Counted from the stretch's first letter, positions 41,769 to 53,789 are shown. The stretch: 64,000 nucleotides of DNA from Aplectana chamaeleonis (GCA_029168955.1 JAPDOI010000292.1:410501-474500); one strand, 5' to 3'. A program made the numbers and translations. Notes: generated from the sequence alone by a model not told the origin.

Positions 41769-42290
41769 CTCAGAAAATCGCCGCATTCAATGCATGTCAA
41801 ATATACATTCAATTCAAGTGACCACACCCATCGAAAGGCTCTATCGCATGGGCACGTGCTCCAGACAGCAGCATGTGCTGCCAAATTCCTTCGCAGGACC
41901 ACATGCTGCAAGACTTTGTCGCTGGAGCACGTGCTGCAATGTGTTTTAGCGGTATCGTAGCTGAGCACTGACAAGCCGCGCGGCGGCACACCGACATGGG
42001 ACTCAGTCAGCTCGTCGAGCACCTTCTGGAGCCACCACCGGCTGGACGACGTCCCCATCGGTTCGGCAAGCGAAGTACCGTAAATTTGGGTAACTGAACC
42101 GGCTACGCTACAGACATCTGAGTCCCTTCTCAGAGGGCGCCGTATGCTTTCCTTCTTTAGCAAACCGCTCTGTCATCGAGTGGAATGTGTAGCATGAACT
42201 CATTGATCGTTTTATTTTGTTAGGCATGTGCTGTAATTTGAAACGCAGTAGGCGCACGTGCTCCCCTAGCAGCACGTTCCCTGCATGTGC
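41769..42290. mobile_element. CTCAG-ended fold-back, copy 4, right end lost
   Basis: It starts CTCAGAAAATCGCCGCATTC and carries the CACGTG block (41,850-41,940). A third SL1-like stretch lies on the minus strand at 42,079-42,100 (17 of 22 positions). The right terminal arm is missing after CAGCACGTTCCCTGC. Confidence 0.7.
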
Positions 42291-43112
42291 CTTTTAGGGG
42301 CTTTTCTTGGTGTGCAAGAGGAGTTTGCCGTTTTTTCCGATTTCAAAACAAAATTTTGAGAAAGAAACACTTCGAAGCCCGAGCAAACGGCTAACTTTCC
42401 TTACGCACTAAGAATAGCCCCTATTCGCAATATTTTAACAGTTAGAAACAACATTATTGCTGAAACAAACAAGAAGAACTATAAATTGGAGAAATCCAGC
42501 TGTGCTGTTGATCGATAATGAAATTAGGCGTCTTCTACCGTAGTTTTAGTGTGTGACCGCAACCGCACCATGTCCTTTTAGTATTGCTGCAAACTGTTTG
42601 TGAACATGCTGCAAATGCAACGATGTGCTACTGTTTGTTGAATTATTGATGTTTTGAATGGCTTGCCTTGAAAACCTGGCATATTTTTCTCCGTTTTGCC
42701 TCTACTTTGATCAGGAAATATCCGAAGGTATACGAAATTATCCGGCCTGATATCCGTATCCGAACTATTGGAATAATGGCATTATCTGAATTGATCCATT
42801 ATCCGAAAATTTTCCCCTGAGAACAACACGATAGAAAAGCAAGCCACACAACCAAACCACATATGTAACAGTTCAAAGCGCTTGAGAATTAGAGAAGGAC
42901 CCACGAAAACAAAGCCTAACTTGCTCGGATGAATTCGGGCGGAGCAAGTAAAGCGGCGCCGCCTGGCCACGCGTCAGCCGTCTGTGGCGACCGCTGCTAG
43001 ATTCTGTCCTGGCCTTGTCTAATCGACCCGCCGCGCCGCCTCTCGGCTACGCGTGATCGGTTGCATTGCAATCTGCCGCGTCTTCGCCCTGCCAGACTCT
43101 ATTCGTCCCCTA
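42291..43112. other. Repeat debris, no gene
   Basis: ACCGCAACCGCACCATGTCC (42,557) matches the arm of the 48,803 fold-back. TTGCTCGG.. TTCGGGCGGAGCAAG (about 42,925) is the inverse of a motif at 48,517. No exon was seen. Confidence 0.35.
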
Positions 43113-43248
43113 AGGGGCCGAATAGAGTTCCCCCGCTGAAAGGCTCGGCAGCATGCAATGGAGGAGAATCGATCGTGCGGCGCCGCATGATCGACACACC
43201 TCCATTGCATGCTGCCGCGCCTTTCAGCGGGGACTCTATTCGGCCCCT
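43113..43248. mobile_element. GC-rich palindrome 1 of a pair
   Basis: GGGGCCGAATAGAGT and CCGCTGAAAGGC with GGCAGCATGCAATGGAGG on the left are answered by the full complement on the right, around the centre GGCGCC. Mismatches are few, so the hairpin is young or conserved. Confidence 0.75.
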
Positions 43249-43253
43249 GAGGA

Positions 43254-43383
43254 GTCGTTTATACTTCCTCCGCCGAGGGGCGCGTAGAGGTGAAATTCTA
43301 CAATATCGATCGTGCCGCGCTGCGTGATCGATAATACAGAAAAGCACTATGACGCGCCGCTCAAAGGAGGGAGTATAAACGAC
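43254..43383. mobile_element. GC-rich palindrome 2 of a pair
   Basis: GTCGTTTATACTTCCTCC is answered by GGAGGGAGTATAAACGAC. The inner parts ATCGATCGTGCCGCGC / GCGTGATCGAT are similar to palindrome 1 (ATCGATCGTGCGGCGC / GCATGATCGA), so the two are related. Confidence 0.68.
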
Positions 43384-44819
43384 ACCTAACCCTTCAACGT
43401 ACGACTTCCTTTTGCGCGCGTTACGGCAGCGCTGTCGCTGTCAAACTCAGGCCCTTTAGACTTCCCTTCGTCTTGGAGACTTATTCCCCGCTGGCCCTAT
43501 TTTCTGTGACGGCTGGTCGTCCAAAGGGTCCCTATTTAGGTATTTTATCTTTATGCAATAAATGCTTGAATTCTTGTACTTGATAAAATGCGGGAAAACA
43601 CTTGTAAACCAAGTTTAAGAGGAAAGAGGGAAGAAACCATGAATCGCCCACGCTACAATAATCGTCGGTAGTGGCTCCGTCATTTTAAGTGGTGAGTAAT
43701 TGGTGTTTTTTTCGATTTAGATATAATCTTAACAAAAGTATTTACTGAAACCGCTAATGGTTTAGTTTTTGGTAGTGCTGACCCCTATGACGCTGGATTT
43801 TCGAATGAGAAGAAAATCCTTGATTTCAGGGGTTGCTCTATCTTTTTGAAACGCACCTATATGTGCCACACAGCTGACCTTCTGTGGAGTTGGGAGGCAC
43901 CGGCAATTATAAACTGGCACATCAGCGAAGCGATTGTGACAGTCGTGATGCCGGCAATCATAATGGTTATTTGCAGGGGGGTTTCCCAATCGCTTTCCCA
44001 CTTCCCTTCGCGGTCACACAGCCTATCTGTGGTAATTTCTCTCATGTGTTTCTTTAGAAGAGAAGTAGTATTGGGTGACACAGCCGTTTTCAAAGCAACA
44101 TTGTAATTGGATGTACTTCTAGGAGTGTTAGCTGCTATGGAGATCTCCGAGCTTGGTTTCAGAAGGTTTTCGCTCTAGGGTGAGGACATTTACTAGGGAT
44201 CAGGCAAAATAAAATAGCGGCTAAAAATTTGGATTTGCCAATACTCTCAGAAGTATTTTTAATCAGAATATACTTCGTGGCGAACGGCTGGGTGATCCAA
44301 AAAGTATCCCTACTTACTGGGTTGGTCGGTCGCAAACTGGCCGCAAACTCCTTCTGATGTAGAACTCATAGCAGTCATGAAGGCCTTAGAAACATGTTTA
44401 GTTTTTGCTGTAGACATGCAGATACGAAGTTAGTCGACGCGGCGTCCTCATCATGCCTTCCAATCACTCAGACTGACGGAAGTCATGTGGTGCAGAAGCT
44501 AGCGACGAGGGGTCGATCCCCATCAGATCTCCTTTCTGCATTTCATTAGAGTTACTGTTTTTGAGATTTTGAAACATTGCTGAATTAGTGTGCTTTACTT
44601 CGGACACTTAGCAAGCATTTTGTGTTGACCTACAAGAAGAATATTATCTCGGAACTGAGTTATGGCGGATTCTCTCAGTTGGGCGGATATCTAAGGGCAC
44701 TTTTAAGGGTATTCAGAAGAACTGCATCCGATTTGGCTCATTTTTTCCTGAGGTTTATTGAAGAATCTGAGATTCGTTTCCCAATATCCTGAGGCTTACC
44801 GTAGGTTACGGTAGATGTA
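43384..44819. other. No gene recognised
   Basis: A repeat shared with 8,257 lies near 44,080-44,125. A GGGGTCGATCCCC string at 44,511 resembles a Pol III B box but has no tRNA fold. The last bases before 44,820 (TTACGGTAG) recur at 51,885 and 59,240. Confidence 0.35.
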
Positions 44820-45759
44820 CAATACTCGCCCTAATTCACTCAAAGAAGTCGCGAAAGTCGCGAAATGGCGACTTTTGCGACTTTTCGCCATAACTCGTTT
44901 CTTTCTCCATTTTTCCACATAGTGTGTGGTACCATTCGAATGTACGCGTCCCCCTCTATCCGATTCGATGAAGAAGTTCTGAGAAAGAACATTTTCGTAC
45001 TGCTCGCCTACTCGAAGTACCTGAGGTGAGCCATAAACGGGCGCGCCCGAGATAATTACTCTCCTCTCGGCGAACGCATGCATGCTCACGAGAAGAGTCA
45101 GCCACTAACGTTCTTTTGTAGAAACATTGTAAATAGAGAATGGCGGGGCAGTTGTTTCACGGAAAATAAACATCACTCGTATTGAGGTTTAAATTTTGGA
45201 ATGTAATGACTTTGTCTAAATTCAATTGAGGGGCTGCAGACTTGTCACCGCGCACTTTCCGCTAATTCGGAGAATTTTCGCAAAATTCCCATTTCAGGCT
45301 CAATGCGAACTTCGTGACCTTTTCAATAGCTATTTACACTTATGTATGCACAATATCTAACCAAATTTAATTCTAGTTTTTTCGCTTTTTTTTTGAAAAA
45401 TTTCAATTTCTTTCAGATTTTGAGAATTCGAGTTCAATTCAAAAACTTTGCATCCGATTCAATTTTTAACATTGGAAATTTATTCAAAGTTCGAAAAATC
45501 TGAATTTAATTCAAAATTAACTGTGATTTGAACTTCCCATTTTTTTCGAATTTTCGATTTGATTTTCTTTTTGTTTTGGGATACTCTTGCTTATTTAAAG
45601 TTTTGGGAGCTCGGTAATATGTTCAACTTTTTAATACTACAAATTCAATCAATTTCAATAATTCAGAATGTGATTCTAATTTACTTCTGATTTCCGAATT
45701 CGATTCTTTTTTTGATTTTCAAGTTCATTTCAGGTTTTCTAACCCCACTCCACGCAGGC
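44820..45759. repeat. Left inverted arm
   Basis: The arm starts with a small hairpin-rich stretch (CGCGAAAGTCGCGAAATGGC) and a frame, read on the minus strand, of about 97 codons (MSMHAFAERRVIISGA..). The same frame is open in the right arm with a few substitutions. It then runs into AT-rich sequence full of GAATTC/AATTCAAA words and ends CCCACTCCACGCAGGC. Confidence 0.85.
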
Positions 45760-45767
45760 AATAACAG

Positions 45768-46776
45768 TGTCGCGAACGCGATGGGATTTATGGTCCCTAG
45801 CACGATGCGAACGCATCATGCATGGACCGACCCACGGGTATGACAACCCTGGATAGCGGTGTGGCCAACACCTAGAAGGATCTCACTAGATCCCTGGTTC
45901 CCCGGCCCACTATCGCGACGCATCGATGGCTACTATGCATCCGTCAGCTCACCCCGTCACCGCAAGGTTATCTCGCAACCTGCTCCCCTCAAGCAGGCGG
46001 AGTCCTCGCGTTCACTGGGGATCACCTTGTCCACTAACCTGGGACAGCCGCACTAGCAAGCCACGTAACCCAACTAACATGTATGGGGGGCCAAAGGGGG
46101 GATAGTCCCGCGTAGTACCAGCGTAATAGCACAACAACACAAGCCAACCATATTAACACCGATATAGCAGCGCTATATAAACACCAACACAGGTACAAGG
46201 TACACAGTGGTAAGTTATAACCCTTTATCCTTAAGGCACTAACACCTAAAGGCATCTACAGGGTTCGCCTTACAGTTAACGGTTCAATTGGCTCACATCC
46301 CACAGCGCGTAGTAGATAGCGTAGTCTACCACGGCGTAATATAGATTGCGTAGTACGTGGTGGCGTAGTATCGCACCTCTCCCACTAGTCAACCGCACAT
46401 CCCTAGCGGTGACTAATGCCAGAAAGCCGTTGGGCCTCCGCCAACCTCCGGCCCGCTCGGTCTAGGCCGAGCTGGCGCCCAGATGCCGGCTTCCTCAGCA
46501 GCCAGAGCTGCTGGGGACGGAGCCCACGGTTCCGGGGTCTCCCGGTAGGCCATCGCTGCCAGAGCAGCGCAGTACCAATGGGTACTGTAGGCCAACGCCA
46601 TCCGGCGCCGGGTAGAACCACTGAACCGAGGACAGCCGCCTTATATAGGCAGCGCAGAGGAAGGGGGGCGGGGCGCCGCGGCTGGCGCGGGTGTGCCCCG
46701 CCTCCAAGCGGCTGGCGTAGTGGTGAACAGGCCGGGGCCTCACGGTCCGCCCCCAGCCACCGGCGCATCCGCGACA
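45768..46776. mobile_element. Solo LTR, 1,009 bp, with 5-bp target duplication
   Basis: It begins TGTCGCGAACGCG and ends CATCCGCGACA, the canonical TG..CA with a short inverted repeat TGTCGCG/CGCGACA. AACAG stands directly on both sides (45,763-45,767 and 46,777-46,781). It is much richer in GC than its AT-rich surroundings and has TATA-like strings at 46,173 (TATATAAAC) and 46,640 (TATATAGG). No internal retrotransposon genes remain, as expected after LTR-LTR recombination. Confidence 0.85.
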
Positions 46777-46781
46777 AACAG

Positions 46782-47769
46782 TTTGTATCCACTCAACTAG
46801 AATCTGCGTAATAATCAACTGAATTTAATAACAAGTTTTTTGGTTTTTTTTAAATTTGCGATTTATCTCAGATTTTGCTAATTTGAATTTATTACGAAAA
46901 CCGCAATTAATTCGATTTTTTAACATTGGAACACTATTGGAATTTCGGAAATTCTCAATTTAATTCTGATTTTTGAATTCTGATTTGACTTTGAATTTTT
47001 CCATTTTTTTCAAGCTCATTTCAAATTCATTTTTAATCTCGAAATCCAAATTTATTTATGTTTTAAAAATTCTCTTTATTTTTTCGGATCTTAAAATTTA
47101 TTTCAGGTTTTTTGTAGATCTCTTGACTGCTTTAAGTTTTGAAAAGTCGGCAGTTGATTCAAATTTTTAACACCGCAAATTTATTCAAATCTTAAAATTC
47201 AGAATTCAATTCAAATTTAATTCTGATTTTTGAATTCTGATGTTTTATTTGCCATATTCTGAATTTATTTCAGCAATCTAAAATCTATATATTTCAAATT
47301 TTCATAAACTGAGTTCGATTAAAATTTTGAAACTTGAAATTTAGAGCGAATTTTAAAATTCCGAACTGTCCAAATTTTTGAATTTAATCAAAATTTCGGA
47401 TGTAGTTCAAATTCTGAGAGTGAGACAAACTTTTCAGCATTTGTGAACATTGTTGAAAAATAAAAAAGCGAATCCTGTCAAATTCATAATTTTTATCGCG
47501 ATATTAATTCATACTAAATGTATTCAGAATTTTGTTTCTTTTATTTCTTTATAATTTCAAAATTTTCAATTTTACCTATTTATTGATTTTATCATTTTTA
47601 TGCATTGAATACAATTTTCTTGAAGACCTATTTATAACTTTATTGAAGCCACTGATCGATCCAGAGTGCATCTAGAATCGGAGAACTTCCAAGATCTCAG
47701 AAGTTTCAACCCTAGTTACATGCTAGTTAAATGTATGTTAAACGTTTTCCTCAGTAACATACATTGAAG
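46782..47769. repeat. AT-rich self-similar sequence of the left flank
   Basis: Words like AATTTGAATTC and GATTTTTGAATTCTGA recur. Near 47,680 GAACTTCCAAGATCTCAGAAG is shared with 58,150. No coding frame was seen. Confidence 0.6.
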
Positions 47770-48500
47770 GGCACAAGTAACTTACTTGATGATGCATGTA
47801 TGATACTTGAGCACACGTGTAACTTACTTCTCCAAGCATACATGTAACTTACCCAAGCATACATGTAACTTACCTAAGCATACATGTTACTTACTTTATG
47901 GCACATATAACTTACCTATGCATACATGTAACTTACTTCTCCAAGCATGCATGTAACTTACTCAATGGTACATGTAACTTACCTAAGCCTACATGTAAAT
48001 TACTTAATGGTACATGTAACTTACCTATGCATACATGTAACTTACTTCTCCAAGCATGCATGTAACTTACTCAATGGTACATGTAACTTTCCTAAGCATA
48101 CATGTAAATTACTTAATGGTACATGTAACTTACTTAATGGTACATGTAACTTACCTAAGCATACATGTAACTTACCTATGCATACATGTAACTCACTTCT
48201 CCAAGCATACATGCAAATTACTTAATGGTACATGTAACGTACCTCAGCATACATGTAACTTACCCAAGCATACATGTAACTTACCCAAGCATACATGTAA
48301 CTTCCTAAGCATACATGTTGCTTACCTAATGGTACATGTAACTTACTTAATGGTACATTTAACTTACCTAAGCATACATGTTACTTACCTAAACATACAT
48401 GCAGCTTACTTCTTCAAGCATGTAACTTACCTAATGATGCATGTATTTTTCTCAGATGACCATGCATGTAACTTACATGATCAACCATGTAACATACCTA
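47770..48500. repeat. 21-bp minisatellite, about 30 copies
   Basis: The unit is close to CATACATGTAACTTACCTAA plus one base, with a common variant in which ATGG replaces AGCA. The period is divisible by three, so one plus frame stays open for 181 codons (48,056-48,601) as heptads of the form HVTYLSI / HVTYLMV. The words reappear, inverted, at 57,410-57,660. Confidence 0.85.
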
Positions 48501-48802
48501 ACCAGACACATAAGCAACTCCGCTGCTTACTCCGCCCGGACTCGAGCAAGCTAGGTTTTAAATGTTCACCGTACGTGATGATGCATTCCAAGACAAGATA
48601 AGTAACCAATGCTTCATTAAAATTTGAAAACAACGTAGCTTAACAAATTCAACAAAATAACGAAACAAATACCTACCTAATCGGTACGAAAACTGACTTT
48701 TAGTCACATGTAACGCAAACAAAACAGTTACAGAAATCAAAATACAACAACAGCTATCTTCATTTATACAGATCAGAAACCACAATATCACCTCGCGGCA
48801 CA

Positions 48803-49276
48803 CCTATAATTTACAGCAACGGAAGAAGAACGTGGTGCGGTTGCGGACTCTTCCTAACATACTGTAGCCTGATTGTGTCATCACTCATTTTTTCGAAATA
48901 ACAGATTGATCGGTGAGTTTGTGTTTTCACCGATACAACTACATCTGTGAAAACAATGAAAGCAGGGGGGAGTTTCGGGAAGATTTCCAAGGAAAGAAAG
49001 ATGTATCTGATAAGAACCGACCAATAATAGGTTGAGAGGCAGTCTGGAATTAGCCTTTCTTCAAGGCTATCATTCATGATATTTTATCGAACCCATTTTC
49101 CCAACATGGAAATCTCCTTGTAAGCACCTAAGGTGAAAATGTGAAAATTGAAACACAAACTCACCGAACAATTTAAGTTATTTCGAAAGAATGTGTGATA
49201 ACACAATCAGACTACAGCATTTTAGGAAGAGTTCACAACCGCACCACGTCCTTCCTCCATTGCCGTAAACTATAGG
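48803..49276. mobile_element. Fold-back element, 474 bp
   Basis: CCTATAATTTACAGCAACGG pairs with the right end CCATTGCCGTAAACTATAGG. The arms go on through GTGGTGCGGTTGCGGA, TGATTGTGTCATCACTCA and GGTGAGTTTGTGTTTTCA and their partners. A relative of its arm lies at 42,557. Confidence 0.82.
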
Positions 49277-49528
49277 CTCTACCCCTGGGACAGGCTGTCG
49301 CCATGTTGTCCAATTCGTACCACGCCCGGAACGAGATTCAGGTCTTTTCGAACGGCGAAGAACAACTAGTGAGGGGCATCAAAAAATGACAAGCGCGATG
49401 AACCGCTTGTGAGGCAGATCAAGAAACAAGAGGTGTGAGATCCGAGGTGAGGTGACGTCAGAAGTGAATTCGGCCGTACCACAGAACACATTTGGAGGCT
49501 GCAAAAGGAGCCCTAAGAAAAATACTAA

Positions 49529-49957
49529 TTGAGGTGCGCGCGAAGCGCTAACGCTGAACCGAAGATCTGTGACGCATGCATATCCAACTTTCCCACAAGG
49601 CAAGTTTGTGAAAAAAACTGCTTGGTTGCGAATCTGTTAAATGGACCCACTCTGAGTGCGAAAGTGGAAAACGCTATCAGTCTGTACGAAATGCGGAAGA
49701 TGTGCTTCCATCGTAACTTTGCTCAGCGGGGTTGTCTGGGGGACAGAACACGATGTTCGTTTCTAGATTTTTGAAAGTATGCTGAGCGTTTTGGAAGGTA
49801 CGAAAAGCACAAAAATGACCATTCTGAACTTATAACTTTTCGCACCAGCGGCTCGGGACGGGTACTGCGCAGTTTCATTGAAGATACCCGAGAGATACTG
49901 GCAAAACAATTCGTTTCCGAAGATGCGACCTACGCTTCGTATACTTCCATTGTGAGT
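49529..49957 (+). other. Exon-like stretch, family not recognised
   Basis: A plus frame reads RQVCEKNCLVANLLNGPTLS, then AISLYEMRKMCFHRNF, meets one stop (near 49,771), and resumes in the same frame FGRYEKHKNDHSELITFRTS then GSGRVLRSFIEDTREILAKQ, ending before a strong donor GTGAGTACT at 49,951. RTSGSGRV is faintly like the RxSxxxR box of branch-2 histidine phosphatases, but the order of surrounding motifs does not fit. It could be a decayed gene. Confidence 0.3.
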
Positions 49958-50171
49958 ACTCTCACAGAATGCAGAACAGTCAGGATTTCCCCCATTAACT
50001 TTCAGCAGGACTCACACTGTTGTTTGCCGACATATTAATGAAAATTAAGAATTTTAATATAGAAAATGAAACGATGTACCATTGATATGGCTGTGAAATT
50101 GTGAACTACTGAACAGCGAAAATTGAGCGTAGCCTTGAAGAACCGAATCGCGCCCATGTCTTCTTGAATAA

Positions 50172-50635
50172 GGCCCGGATCATACTACCGTCGCGGCGAT
50201 GTGTGAGAAAGAACGGTATCGATCAATCGCGGCGATACTGCGCTTCTGAGGGCATCGATTGTTTTAGCGAGCCAAACAACAACCTGCTGGGTGGAATGGG
50301 ATGATATCTTCGTCGGAGATCGGTTGAATGTTTTTTTAACCACATTTCCGAAATATCGGGCAAAATGGCACATCGCCGAGATGATATCGGGCCGCTCTCC
50401 GTTGGGCAGCGTTGAGATGAAATCGCGGCGATATTAATATTTTCTAAAAATTTCGGTAATGTGGGTAGAAACAGAGGTGTCAACTATTCTCCGATGATCA
50501 TCTCTTTCTAATCGACTCGACGAACTGCCTCTGTGCATATGAAAACAATCGATTCCCTCCAAAGCGCAAAATCGCCGCGATTGATCGATACTGCTCTTTC
50601 CCACGCATCGCCGCGACGGTAGTATGATCCCGGCC
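50172..50635. mobile_element. Harbinger-like fold-back, TAA-flanked, 464 bp
   Basis: TAA stands at 50,169-50,171 and 50,636-50,638. The ends are GGCCCGGATCATACTACCG and CGGTAGTATGATCCCGGCC, and the arms extend with CGCGGCGATG / CATCGCCGCG. Its terminal GGATCATACT is shared with the 28,019 MITE. A truncated relative is at 37,004. Confidence 0.87.
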
Positions 50636-50929
50636 TAAGGCGATTGCTTCCATCTGAAGTTTGCAAGGCTTTGCTTCTGAAGATTCAGGTTTCGGCTGAA
50701 ACCAAGAATATTTAGAACAAAAGGTCTCGAACCTTGATTTTTACATTTAAATGTTTTTACCGAATAACTTTACTTATTTATTTATTATTTTTAAGAATTT
50801 TTTCATTTATTACATAGGCAGGCCTATGTAGTCAGAAACAATATTCAAAACGACCGCAAAATACAAAAAAACCATAGGAAGTTGGAGCACGGTAACATGA
50901 AAACCAACATAATGGCAACAGAAAGATGC

Positions 50930-51370
50930 GCATTGCTGCACTAATCAACCAAACGGAAGGAATCACAGGGTATCCAGCCAATCAGGAAGGGCTACTTGCG
51001 CGGTCACCCGACTCAATTTTCGCTCTAATGAAATTTTGAATGATGTGAAGTTGGAAGGAATGGAATGATTTCTACCAGAGTTCTCAAAAATGGTTATAGT
51101 TCTGTTGATGAAAAAAAGTGACGCCTGAGGTTAGATGTGTAACGGTGGAGTTTGATGGGCCACCCCTAGTGGTTGACTCTTTCGTTGTCACAATGTCCTC
51201 AGGTTTAAGACCTAAATCTACGTCAAACAGGATCTTGTGGAAAAGAAGTAAATCATTCCCTACTCTTATGACAAGGGAATTGTTTCGAGTGGTAAACGCA
51301 TCTGCCAGAACGACTAGTATCGTTAGTATCTCTAGTGGCTCAATAGTAAAAATGCGCAGTATCCAGCCCT
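50930..51370 (-). pseudogene. LINE reverse transcriptase 3' remnant
   Basis: The minus frame reads NDLLLFHKILFDVDLGLKP, then EDIVTTKESTTRGG, comparable to 'CKILKKFFHL ... FFPLKESITRG' of the LINE at 20,401. After a frame change it gives RNHSIPSNFTSFKISLER. It is strongly decayed. Confidence 0.5.
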
Positions 51371-51399
51371 GAGCTGCAGGTTCCGAAAAGTTACAAGCC

Positions 51400-52164
51400 T
51401 AAAAGGTTCCTTTTGAACCCTCCAAAGGGAAATAATCTTCCGAAAACTCGGAAACGGACCTCATAAATGTGTACAGCGCCCAAAACTACCTTCCGGGGCA
51501 AAATTTGGGTGAAGGCGCATTTTCCATACTTTGTCCAGAGTAACAGCGCTTTGTACTTGTACGGATTTTCCGTTGGGCGCTTATTTATACCAATTAGAAG
51601 GTTCAGGAGGCGTTTTAGAAAAATGTCCCAGATTTTACTTAAAATTCTCCCAGGTGGGTTTGCTGGGGCGCTGATCACGAATCTGCGGTCTATTAGTCGA
51701 TTTTCCAAAGTTTTCGGCTAAATTCGTTCAGAAGCTTCCCAACCGGGGAAAATTTCGAGGAAAAACGCCACTTTAGAAATTTCCGGATTTCTACGATAGA
51801 GATGTCTCAAAATCATCATCTGAGAGTTATTTGGAGTGCCAAATAGGAACCTGGAGTCCGTTTATCGATTTTTGCAGATTATGGTAGATTACGGTGGGTA
51901 TACGGTAGTTTGGCCAAAATCTCAGATTTTACTCAAAATTTGTATTCGGGGATGATTCGGGGTGGAGAATACGAATTTACCAACACAACGCTCTGCTGAA
52001 CGCGCAAAAAAACTCAAAACGCTCAGAAAAAATAGGAACGTAGGATAAGGAATTCTTGAAATCTGGTTGGTCGTTCACACCATTTCAATTGACAAAACGT
52101 AGCTAAAATTACCATATTTTGGGTGTAGCTCATCCCCTTCCACGCAAATACAAAATATCCCGTT
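51400..52164. repeat. Dispersed repeat with TTACGGT words, copy 1
   Basis: The part 51,700-51,960 (TCTACGATAGAGATGTCTCA, GTCCGTTTATCGATTTTTGC, ATTACGGTGGG..ACGGTAGTTTGG) matches 59,120-59,460 in the opposite sense. No gene was seen. Confidence 0.6.
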
Positions 52165-52990
52165 ATTTGTGGTGCCCGCAAAGCGAGCAACACATTTGGT
52201 TTTGAACTGGCCCCGCGCGCAACCACTTTTCGAAGTCTCAGTTCAGAAAGAAAGTACAAATTAGCTTTAAATTGCATTGAAAAGAGTGCAAAAGCTTGGT
52301 ATTGCTGCTCAAAAATGGTTTGGGATGGTTTCCTGAGTCCTGAGAAAAATGTGAAAAAAACGCAAGTTTTCTTTGCTAATCTAATCGATGCAGCTCGCTC
52401 CTATTTCAATTTTAGCTTGATACCTTAACTTTGAAGGGTACCTTAAAATCGTGGGTTTACATACTAAATTAGCCATGTAGAACGAAATCTGCTTGACAAT
52501 GCTACTGCTGTGGAGGCCAGTGTGTGTGGGTGGACCTGCATCCAATTACCACAGGTCGCTGGGGTAAGTACTGAACTTGTCCGATTTCGTACTCACGACA
52601 CGCCATCGATCGATAATCAATATCATCGATTTTCGCGCTTATGGCATAAAATGCGGCGAAGAGTGGTGATTGTTGATGGGTATGGGTCTCTTGGTTGGGG
52701 AATTATACTCAAAAACATCGATAATTACCAATCAATAATATCGATTTTTTCCTTGTTGCACAAACTGCCGAAACGATTTTGTGATTGTTGATGGTTCTTA
52801 GTCACTTGTTTGGGAAATTCTTCTCATCACCCAAAATCGAACATGTTTGAAATTTTTGAAAGCTGTGATAAGGAAATCAGCATAGGTCAAGTTAGTGAAC
52901 GCGACGCTCCATTTCATCGCGCTTGATTTCGTTTTCATAAGTTTAACGGAGGATGTTGCGAAATGATCCACCACCAAATCGTATTTTTGG
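52165..52990. repeat. Dispersed repeat, copy 2 of the 37,217 family
   Basis: It is collinear with 37,217-38,280 and with the centre of 38,398-38,823, without the hAT-like insertion. It provides the empty site for 37,809-37,962. Confidence 0.75.
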
Positions 52991-53177
52991 TTATTCTGTT
53001 TATGCTTTGAATTTTCGCCAGTTCTGTGTTTGTCTCCCACCCTGCCAGCATTAACCCCTCGACACATATCATTACATCGATATCATACCAGAGCGGATAT
53101 GCTGCTTTTACAAGTCGCAATGTTAATGAGGACTAAAACTAAACGTAAACAAGAAGAAAAACGCGAACATAACTAAC

Positions 53178-53412
53178 CTCAACAGCGACTTTAAACAAGT
53201 CGCTATAAAAAGGGAATACGTTCGGTGACTTCTTGCTCGCGGTCACTTTTTGAAGCATGTCGGACAAACTGATGGACGGTCGATCACCATCTTTCTGAAA
53301 ATACAGAGCGTTTTGGAATATAGCAGAAATGTAATACCAAAACATACAGTAATGTCGTCGCTTATCAACTTCCTCAACTTTTGAGCTCCAATTAGCTTCT
53401 CTAACCTCACTC
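53178..53412 (-). other. Candidate coding exon, family unknown
   Basis: On the minus strand an acceptor-like GTGTTTAG is followed by an open stretch with LSEVREANWSSKVEEVDKRR, a hydrophobic middle (FWYYISAIFQNALYF), and DGDRPSISLSDMLQKV then NVFPFYSDLFKVAVE up to the donor GTTAGT at 53,177. TTTTCAG also precedes the last 39 codons (53,294-53,178), but splicing there would break the frame. It looks protein-like, and the surrounding 53.1-54.6 kb is not repetitive. Confidence 0.35.
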
Positions 53413-53789
53413 AACCTAAACACGTACAAATTTAGAGATGAAGACGGTGACAATGAGAACAGAAATATTTACTTCACATTTGGCTGCCTTGCCTTCCCAA
53501 ATATCTTTAACGGTGGTGCCTGGCCTGCGTACATTTTACACTTTTTCACAAAGCTGCAACAACACTGAATAGGGGTGATTTGGCATCAACCAAGATATTA
53601 CATGAAAAAGGCGCATTATCATTACAATATAAAAGGTACAATACAATCTTCATCGCACACTACAACAACATGTAAGTTCAAAGGATGAACATAAAAAAAT
53701 AAACATATGAGGAAAATGTATAGCGAAAATTTTCACACATTGAGAGACTTGAGGGGAGTAGTAATCAGTACCAGTCTTAAACCGGATTG

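Noticed and set aside
43270..43300. GTAGAGGTGAAATTCT resembling a small-subunit rRNA helix
   Set aside because: The match is about 14 bases only, lies inside a palindromic element, and nothing around it is rRNA-like.
44470..44540. Possible tRNA or tRNA-derived SINE with GGGGTCGATCCCC
   Set aside because: It looks like a Pol III B box, but there is no A box at the right distance and no cloverleaf could be drawn.
45768..46776. Fungal or bacterial contamination of the assembly
   Set aside because: The composition is foreign-looking, but the exact 5-bp duplication and TG..CA ends show a normal LTR insertion in host DNA.
47770..48500. CRISPR-like regular repeats
   Set aside because: The 21-bp units are directly tandem with no unique spacers, and the genome is animal; it is a minisatellite.
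49529..49957. Histidine phosphatase (MINPP-like) gene from RTSGSGRV
   Set aside because: One short motif only. The surrounding order of motifs does not match the family and a stop interrupts the frame, so it is listed as unknown.
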